Positions 58,239 through 64,000 of a stretch of DNA of 64,000 bases are shown piece after piece. The stretch spans positions 1,302,001 to 1,366,000 of the forward strand of contig NZ_CP038634.1 of NCBI RefSeq assembly GCF_004768545.1. Reading direction: 5' to 3'. The notes beneath the pieces are model-generated. The model had not been told where the DNA came from. It saw nothing but the letters and a program-made list of their open reading frames with translations, and did not search any database. The position numbers and the translations under genes were made by a program. The DNA comes from Cupriavidus oxalaticus (GTDB lineage Bacteria; Pseudomonadota; Gammaproteobacteria; Burkholderiales; Burkholderiaceae). Numbering within the stretch: the stretch's first letter is position 1; the number at the start of each line of letters is the position of its first letter.

Positions 58239-59874
58239 CCGATGCCAACGCTGTCCGGCAACGCCGCGCCTCGCGCACGAGGTCACGCGGCGTGCACGCC
58301 GGGAAGCTCGCATCCAGCCTCCGATAGCGCGTAATCACCGCCGACAGCAGTGCGTGCAGCCCTCGCACCGAGTAGGGCGGGTGGGTCATGCTGGCGAGCT
58401 TGCGCTGCGCCCGCCGGGTGGGCGGCGCAACGGGCGGGCCGAGCAGGGGCACATCCGCCATCGCGGGCATGTCCAGGTCCAGCGCCCGGTCTTGCCAATG
58501 GCGGCGTAGCGCGGCCAGCGCCGTGTCGCTGAGCGCAAGCCGGTCGCCATCCAATGCTTCGTCCGCCTTCGTTGCCGGCACCCGGTCGAGGATCCGCAGG
58601 TCTTTCCAGCGCAGCGCCACCAGCCCGGCAAAGCGGGGCCGGCATTCGCGCAGCAGCGCGACCGCTGCGGCCGCGGCGCGGTAGCGCCGGCCATCGGGCT
58701 GGACGCATTCGTTCTCCAGCCAGGCAGTGAAGCGCACCAGCGCCATGTCGTCGACAATTCCCTCACCGGCAGCGCTGCCCGGGTCAAGGCCGGAAGCCAC
58801 ATCGCCTGCCGCGCGCGTCATCCCGATATCCGTTCCTGTACCCGTTGCCGGTGCGCCTGCTGGCAGCCACCGCGCGGCCGAGGCGTACCCGTTGCGCGCC
58901 ATCCAGGCCCACAAGGCGCCCAGGACACGCATGCTATGCCGCAAGCTGGCATCGCCCAGCGGCCCGGTAAATGGCCGCCAGGCCCCGACTTGCCGGGAAG
59001 CCCGCGGTCCGCACCAGCGCGCCGCCGGCTGCGGGTCCGCAAGAAAGGCCAGGTATGCCTGGCGGTCCTGCCCGTCCAGCGCGGCGAGACCCTTGCGGCG
59101 CTCGATCACCGACCACAGCAGCAACCGCTCGGCCTCCTTGCGGTACGCCGCGTACGTGGCGCCGGCAGGGGGCGCACTGGCGTGCAGCCACTTGCGCACC
59201 ACGTCGACGCCGCTCGCAAAGGGACAGGCGGGCGATGCCCCGGCGTCACCGGCGAGCAGTTCCAGCGGCAGCAGGCGCGGCATGTCCGGTGTCAGCGCGC
59301 CGCGCGCCAGCGGCGCGCGGTCACCTACATGCGCGGCCAGCATGGGTTGGCCCTGGGACGTGCGGACCAGGTCGCGATGTTCCGCCAGCCAGCGGTTGAT
59401 GGCCTGGCCGGCGAGGGCGCCGATACGTGGCACACGCCGCCACCATCCCGTGCCGCGGGCATTTGTCAATGCTATAAGTTCCTTAATAGTAACAATATTG
59501 GCTTTGCGCAGGCGGCGTGCCAGTGACGGCCCGAACCATAGTTCCACGCCATGCTCCGCCCGCGGCGCCGCCGTACCGAGCCGTTCCAGTTCCGCCAACG
59601 CATCCACCCGGCGATCCATGCCGCGGTTGGAACGGCCCGGACCGGCCACCAGCAGTTCGCCCAGGTCGGCGCGGCCATGGAGATGGGCGAGCTGGACCAT
59701 GCGGTCGCGCAGACCCAGCAGGGTTCGCAGCGCCGATTCGCCGGCATCGTCGTCATCGCCGTCGTCGGCAAGGTAACGGCCGACGACCAACGCAGCCGGC
59801 ATGCCCTGGACATAGGCGCGGACGGCGGCGAATTCGCTGCGGGTCAGGCTGACGGCATGCGATCCGGACAACAT
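58204..59874 (-). CDS. degenerate tyrosine-recombinase-like (phage integrase family) protein
   Basis: This protein of about 556 residues has an N-terminal DUF3701-like region found in Burkholderiales integrase-family proteins (SLTRSEFAAVRAYVQGMPAA), a core-binding part and a partial catalytic domain. The catalytic arginine block is kept as RPRFAGLVALRWKDL, but the expected H-x-x-R is replaced by a TPRDLVREARR segment, and no catalytic tyrosine with its GH...Y context follows before the stop. It may be a dead recombinase or a DNA-binding derivative. The start is uncertain: ATG 59874, GTG 59909 or a longer frame to 60024. It lies beside parB, where an XerC/D-like role has no other support. Confidence 0.7.
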   Translation of the reverse strand: MLSGSHAVSLTRSEFAAVRAYVQGMPAALVVGRYLADDGDDDDAGESALRTLLGLRDRMVQLAHLHGRADLGELLVAGPGRSNRGMDRRVDALAELERLGTAAPRAEHGVELWFGPSLARRLRKANIVTIKELIALTNARGTGWWRRVPRIGALAGQAINRWLAEHRDLVRTSQGQPMLAAHVGDRAPLARGALTPDMPRLLPLELLAGDAGASPACPFASGVDVVRKWLHASAPPAGATYAAYRKEAERLLLWSVIERRKGLAALDGQDRQAYLAFLADPQPAARWCGPRASRQVGAWRPFTGPLGDASLRHSMRVLGALWAWMARNGYASAARWLPAGAPATGTGTDIGMTRAAGDVASGLDPGSAAGEGIVDDMALVRFTAWLENECVQPDGRRYRAAAAAVALLRECRPRFAGLVALRWKDLRILDRVPATKADEALDGDRLALSDTALAALRRHWQDRALDLDMPAMADVPLLGPPVAPPTRRAQRKLASMTHPPYSVRGLHALLSAVITRYRRLDASFPACTPRDLVREARRCRTALASAEEVGTEKESP

Positions 59875-60024
59875 GGGCAGGGGGGCGGGAGCGTCGGTGG
59901 GGGAGGGCACATAGCTTACGGTAACTCCTTGATTTATAAGGCACTTGAACTCAGGCCAAATCCATCCGACCGGAAATGCACAGCAAAGAGCAATGCCGAT
60001 AATTTTATGCGAGGTAAGCGGCAT

Positions 60025-60480
60025 TCCGCCAGTCCCCGGGCCACCCGAACACCCGTTTGTCGATCTAAGCTCGCTGGCAGGGTCGCAGTGGGCCGCCCGT
60101 GACAGCGTTCCGGGACGAAGGGAGCCCCCTTCGGGAATACCCGCTGCAATGCAACAGAGGCTTGCTTTCGACGCCCCTGTTTCATAAGCTGAAGATCAGA
60201 ATTAGATTCTGTTAAATTTGATCGGAAAGTTGCTAAAGCGTTAGTCATGAACTGCGCGGGTCCGGCACCAGCCGGCCAGACTCGGTTCGAACGGCGCAAA
60301 CGGGGCGATTCGGCACTCCAAGGGAAGGGACGGGCACGGCAACCGACGGGACGCCGTACCAGGCCAGGAACAAGCCGGATCGTATGGATCGACGAGCCGC
60401 AGCATAGCGGAAGGCGGTCCAACAGCAAGAACGGGTTTGTCGCAGGACCTGGGCTTGCCGCAATAAGAAGGAGAGCGGCC
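60025..60480. other. divergent intergenic region, recombinase / LuxR gene
   Basis: This 456-bp gap has an AT-rich patch (about 60183-60240, with TTAGATTCTGTTAAATTTGA) in an otherwise GC-rich context. No well-spaced promoter, terminator or repeat was recognised. Confidence 0.4.
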
Positions 60481-61320
60481 ATGGCCAGCATCCTCTTGAT
60501 CGAACACCATCCACTGCTGCGCCTGGGTCTTCGCCACCTTCTGGCCCAAGCGCATCTCCCGGGCGACCTGATCGATATCGATCCGCTCGCCCCAATCGAC
60601 CCCGATCTCTGGCTGGTAGACGCCGACTTGCTGGTGTACGGGCTACCGCACGACGCCGCGGCAGGCTGGGCCCAGCTCGACGACCTGTGCGAGCGCCTGC
60701 GGCCCCGGCGCGTGCTGCTGCTGACCGAGCGGCCCGCCGCGGCACTGTCACGGCCGACGCTGCCGGAGTCCATACGTGGCTGCCTGCACAAGGCCGCCAG
60801 CGCCGAAGCGCTCGACGCCGCGGTGCGGCTGGTGCTGGCCGGTGGGGAGTGCTTCCCGTCGCTGCTGCTGTCCGAGCCAGCCAGCGGACGCAGCGACGAT
60901 GCCGGCACGCTGGCCATGTCCGCACAGTCCGAACAGTCCGCACCGGCCGCGCCATCCATGCCGTCCGGTCACGCCGGCGCCCCGGTGGTGGTGCCGCTGC
61001 ATGCGTTGCGCGGCGAAACACCGGCCACGCCGCCTGCGTATACGAGCGAAACGCCGTCGAGCGGCGCGCATCTGCTCAACATCACCGAACGGCAGTATGA
61101 GGTACTGGCCCTGCTCGCGCGCGGCTATCCGATCAAGACCGTCAGCCGGATGCTCAATATCTCCGTCGCCACGGCCAAGACGCATGCCTGCACGCTGTAC
61201 CAGCGGCTCCATGTACGCAACAAGGGCGAAGCTGTCTACGTGGCGCTGCAGCGTGGCGCCACGCTGGACTGGGCCGGCCCGCCGGCGGTGCGGCCGCTCG
61301 GCGCATGCCGGGCCGCCTGA
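60481..61320 (+). CDS. LuxR/NarL-type regulator with degenerate receiver
   Basis: This 279-residue regulator has an N-terminal receiver-like domain (about 1-135: MASILLIEHHPLLRLGLRHL), a disordered linker (about 140-190) and a C-terminal LuxR helix-turn-helix (about 198-255: LNITERQYEVLALLARGYPI, KTVSRMLNISVATAKTHA). The receiver lacks a clear acidic cluster, and its DLWLVDADLLVYGLP segment only loosely matches a phospho-acceptor site. No kinase gene is adjacent. The start has AAGGAGAGC upstream. A receiver-only paralogue follows at 61644. Confidence 0.85.
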   Translation: MASILLIEHHPLLRLGLRHLLAQAHLPGDLIDIDPLAPIDPDLWLVDADLLVYGLPHDAAAGWAQLDDLCERLRPRRVLLLTERPAAALSRPTLPESIRGCLHKAASAEALDAAVRLVLAGGECFPSLLLSEPASGRSDDAGTLAMSAQSEQSAPAAPSMPSGHAGAPVVVPLHALRGETPATPPAYTSETPSSGAHLLNITERQYEVLALLARGYPIKTVSRMLNISVATAKTHACTLYQRLHVRNKGEAVYVALQRGATLDWAGPPAVRPLGACRAA

Positions 61321-61643
61321 AGCCCCCCTGCATGACCGTTCTGGGGTGCATCGGTTGCAGCCATGCCGGCGCCGGTCGGATCCGGTGCCGCGGCCATCCC
61401 CGCAGGTCATCCATTTGACGTGGCGGCCTCCACCAAAAGCATGAGGCGGTGCCGGGGAGCGCTTGCTACGTTGACAGGGAGGCGTTCGCCGCCGCCTGCC
61501 GCGCGCCATGCGTCAGGCGCCCAACGGCAGGGCGCGCTCGCCGCGAGGCCCGCCATGTTCGCCACGGCGGGCCATCCGGCCACTTGACCTTCTGACCCCG
61601 GGCCCATCCCGCCGCACCGGCCGTGGCCTCCATTGCCGATTCG
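61321..61643. other. gap between paralogous regulator genes
   Basis: This 323-bp stretch is GC-rich and has no supported gene, terminator or promoter. A GTG in frame at 61623 could lengthen the next gene by seven residues. Confidence 0.4.
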
Positions 61644-62108
61644 ATGCCGACCTACCTGATCGCCAGCAACGAAATGATGTGCCGCACCCTGGTGCGGCGC
61701 CTGGAAGCGCTGGGCCTGCCGCGCCCGATCCGGTGGCGCGCGCCGCATTGGCTGCAGGATGGTGCTGCCGGCCGGCAGCGTCATCCCGATGCGGACGAGC
61801 CCGGCAGCGACCCGGCCGATGTCGCGCTGATCGATTGCAGCGGGCTGGACGGCGACCCGCGCAAGCTGCTCGAACAGATGCAGGCCCGGCTCGCGCCGCG
61901 CCGCTGGCTGGTGTTGTCGGACCGGCTCGACGCGACGCTGATCGTCCACGCCGCGCTGCGGGGCGCGAGCGGTTGCCTGGCGGTGCCGGCGCCTGCCGAG
62001 CTCGTCTGTGCCGCGACCGCGCTGGTGTGGGCTGGCGGCCAGTGCTTCCCGCGCATGGCCCTTTCGCTGATGCAGGCCACGCCCTGCGACAGCGTTGGCG
62101 CCGCCTGA
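61644..62108 (+). CDS. receiver-like domain protein, paralogue of the upstream regulator
   Basis: This 154-residue protein matches the receiver half of the gene before it and has no helix-turn-helix. The pair share GCL...A-G-G-x-C-F-P in their C-terminal parts (ALVWAGGQCFPRMALS here, LVLAGGECFPSLLLSE there). It could titrate the upstream regulator by dimer formation. ATG 61644 (MPTYLIASNE) and GTG 61623 are possible starts. I do not know a named family. Confidence 0.7.
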   Translation: MPTYLIASNEMMCRTLVRRLEALGLPRPIRWRAPHWLQDGAAGRQRHPDADEPGSDPADVALIDCSGLDGDPRKLLEQMQARLAPRRWLVLSDRLDATLIVHAALRGASGCLAVPAPAELVCAATALVWAGGQCFPRMALSLMQATPCDSVGAA

Positions 62109-62267
62109 ATCTGCCCGTCCCTCTCTTGCTTCCCTCCTTCGGCCACCACAGGATTACAGCCTGCGGATGAGGGCGTTCTGTGCGCGCAAGCACTATGCTT
62201 GAGATGCCCGGCGTCCGAGCAGCCCCATTCCAAGAGGGCTTGCCGCGCCGGGATGCTAGGGGGTCGT

Positions 62268-62546
62268 ATGGAAGGCGGGATGGAATACCTGGTCGTGCAT
62301 GGCTTCGCCGTGCGCGAGGGCCGGGGCAAGTGGGCTTGCTGCTTCGAGATCCGGCTGGCTGGTGCGGGCGAGCAGCCACTGTTGTATCGCGGAGAACTGC
62401 ATGGTCGCCGCTACGATTGCGAGCATGCCGCAGCGCAGGCCGCGCGTGAAGCAGGACAGCGTGAAGCGGTGTTGCGGGTGGAAAGCCTGCGCGCACTGAT
62501 CCTGGCGCAGCATCGCCTGCGCCTGCCGGCAGCTACGCTGCCCTGA
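62268..62546 (+). CDS. small unknown protein
   Basis: This 92-residue protein starts MEGGMEYLVVHGFAVREGRG and ends HRLRLPAATLP. The ribosome site GGGGG lies about 4 bases upstream of the ATG at 62268. It is predicted to be strands followed by a long helix (CEHAAAQAAREAGQREAVLR). It is the third plus-strand gene after the LuxR regulator and may share its transcript. I do not recognise a family. Confidence 0.6.
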   Translation: MEGGMEYLVVHGFAVREGRGKWACCFEIRLAGAGEQPLLYRGELHGRRYDCEHAAAQAAREAGQREAVLRVESLRALILAQHRLRLPAATLP

Positions 62547-63233
62547 GCCAGGGCGCCGCGGCGCCCTGCTGTGTTCCGCGTGCCTCGCCAGCGCCAGCGC
62601 GAGGCGCGACCACTGCTGCCGTTGTCCTGCAGCAGTGCTGCCTGCCACCAGTCCCGCTCGCCAGCCATTGCCGTGCACCCACAGGGCATGCACATGCCTG
62701 CTGGCGTCGCCGCGCTGCCGAACCCTGTCGCGCGCGCCGTGCCATGCCACAAAAAAAGAAGCCCGCCGACCGGGGGACCATGCGGGCTTTGAAGGCGTGC
62801 AGGCAATACTGCCCGCCCACACGTCCTCTTGACGATATCCAATCGGCACGCACGCCTCTATCAACCAGAAGCAGCATGCGCGTCACGCATGCGGCTGAAT
62901 GCCACTAAACCGGCTCAACCGGAACTCAACCTCTGCGGCGAACGGTACAGACGCGCTTGCCATCGGCATGCGCGTCCTTGCGCCACGCAATGACGGCCGA
63001 ACCTGTGGGCCCGTGCAAGGTTTGTGCGCCGTCCAACAGACTGTCCTGAACCGCGCGCGCCAAGATCGCCATCAAGACCGATGGCGCAAGCATTTGGCTC
63101 GGGGCAGGGAGAAGGCGGGCATGACAGCAGACAGTCAGTGCACGGCAGCCGGAACGCGAGCGCGAGGGCGCGCATCCGGCGCGGGCCACGCACACCCGCG
63201 ATTGGATCGGCATGGCAGGCGCGGAGGTCTCTA
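62547..63233. other. intergenic region with an orphan minus-strand terminator
   Basis: This 687-bp stretch has no supported gene. Its one clear element is a minus-strand intrinsic terminator at 62751-62789 that ends some leftward transcript starting inside the gap. Confidence 0.45.
62751..62789 (-). terminator. intrinsic terminator on the minus strand
   Basis: AAGCCCGC (62759-62766) and GCGGGCTT (62782-62789) form an 8-bp stem followed, on the minus strand, by C and then seven T. No minus-strand gene is recognised upstream, so a small RNA or leader is possible. Confidence 0.7.
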
Positions 63234-64000
63234 GTGTACGGCGACACCAAGATGCGTGGACGTGGCGGGCCTGGGTTGCGTGGCGGCAATCCGGTGTGGT
63301 CGCACGTCAACTGCCATGTCGACCTGTGGATCGAGTTGCTGCACGGACTTGAACTGCCACCGGTCGCCGCGCTGCCGTGCGCAGTGCGCCAGGATTTCGA
63401 GGCCGATCATTTCACGCAGTGCCGCTTTCCGGTGGCGGACCTGGAGCGGCTCTACGGGCTGACCGCCCATGCGCTGACGCTGTACGACTCGCTCGAGTCG
63501 CACGTGGCGGCGCAGACCGCGCGCGGCCATCTCGTCGTGATCGAACTCGACAGCGGCCAGCTGCCGCCGCCGCCCGGCGCGGGCTACCAGCGCCACCGCA
63601 CGCCGACCTGCATCGCCGTCGACGTGCTGATCCCCCAGGCGGGCGCCGTCGGCTATTACCACACCGACGGCTACCACACCGCCAGCGGCGAGGACTACGC
63701 CGCGATCTTCCGGCTGGCACCGGGAGCGCGCAGCGCCGAGTCGCTGCCCTTCGTGCATGCCGAGGTAGTGCGCCGCGATGGCCGGCTGCGCGGGCGCGAG
63801 TCGTTGCTCGACGCTTCGCTGGCGCTGCTGCGCACGCACCTCGGCAACCGTCCGCAGCAGAATCCCGTGACACAGTTCCGTGCCGTGTTTCCCGCCCACC
63901 TGGAGCGGCTGATGGCGCGCGGCGAGCCGGGCTTCCACCACTACGCCTCGGGCGTGCTGCGCCAGCTCGGCGCCAACTTCGAGCTGCTGGCGCGCTACCT
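63234..64000 (+). CDS. DUF1839 family protein, N-terminal part
   Basis: The frame starts at a GTG at 63234, with a strong GGAGG ribosome site 6 bases upstream, and runs off the right edge after about 255 residues. It matches DUF1839 proteins of Burkholderiales: PVWSHVNCHVDLWIELLHGL (about 23-42), CRFPVADLERLYGLTAHAL and IPQAGAVGYYHTDGYHTASG (about 137-156). These are often encoded with acyl-carrier and acyl-CoA enzymes in small clusters of unknown product; the next genes lie outside the window. The role is not established. Confidence 0.85.
   Translation, partial: MYGDTKMRGRGGPGLRGGNPVWSHVNCHVDLWIELLHGLELPPVAALPCAVRQDFEADHFTQCRFPVADLERLYGLTAHALTLYDSLESHVAAQTARGHLVVIELDSGQLPPPPGAGYQRHRTPTCIAVDVLIPQAGAVGYYHTDGYHTASGEDYAAIFRLAPGARSAESLPFVHAEVVRRDGRLRGRESLLDASLALLRTHLGNRPQQNPVTQFRAVFPAHLERLMARGEPGFHHYASGVLRQLGANFELLARY

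Noticed and set aside
58870..58905. Another iteron-like GCGTACCCGTTGCGCGC in the recombinase gene
   Set aside because: It matches only the GTACCCGTT part and lacks the TTCTGCG half; likely chance in GC-rich sequence.

Overview
The window looks like the replication-origin region of the secondary chromosome (chromid) of a GC-rich betaproteobacterium, most likely Cupriavidus (C. necator / C. taiwanensis type). The genus is my inference. It rests on the high-GC coding pattern, Bug-type binding proteins, a DUF1839 protein, a flagellar brake protein, the zwf-pgl-glk/edd layout and a plasmid-type rep-parA-parB module next to ordinary chromosomal metabolism. No tRNA, rRNA, CRISPR array or intact insertion sequence was seen.

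Region 1 (1-30 kb) is accessory chromosomal metabolism. It holds a partial proline iminopeptidase, a HicAB toxin-antitoxin pair, argG, a CoA-transferase / Bug protein / enoyl-CoA hydratase cluster facing a LysR regulator, small conserved genes (VOC protein, slyX), a DMT exporter, a sirtuin, a patatin-type autotransporter, IclR and LysR regulators, a flagellar brake protein and a DNA-alkylation repair block (ogt plus an Ada-AlkA fusion). It continues with a twin M16 peptidase, an unknown gene under a LexA-type box, an acyl-CoA dehydrogenase, an OPT transporter and a flavin monooxygenase / DUF2783-like / MarR operon with a twin operator.

Region 2 (30-50.7 kb) contains the Entner-Doudoroff genes. 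zwf-pgl-glk run into a two-component system on the minus strand, and edd diverges from zwf. Further on are an AraC regulator, an MFS exporter, a TonB receptor, prfC, a YihY protein, small secreted proteins and a sigma-54 activator. Through this region and almost only between genes lie single copies of a 17-bp motif, CGCAGAAACGGGTACGC.

Region 3 (50.7-58 kb) is the origin. After an NCS2 purine permease and cspA comes a polypyrimidine tandem-repeat tract. It is followed by about 22 copies of the same 17-bp motif (iterons) with DnaA-box-like sites and AT-rich stretches, then a RepA-type initiator whose start overlaps an iteron. A second cold-shock gene converges on rep, and a parAB operon has two TTTCAGCGCTGAAA palindromes that look like parS. 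The same iterons occur up to about 23 kb to the left of the origin, with only two degenerate copies seen to the right; this dispersed set of presumed initiator sites is the most interesting feature of the window.

Region 4 (58-64 kb) holds a degenerate tyrosine-recombinase-like gene, a LuxR-type regulator and a receiver-only paralogue, a small unknown gene, an orphan minus-strand terminator and the start of a DUF1839 gene cut by the window end.
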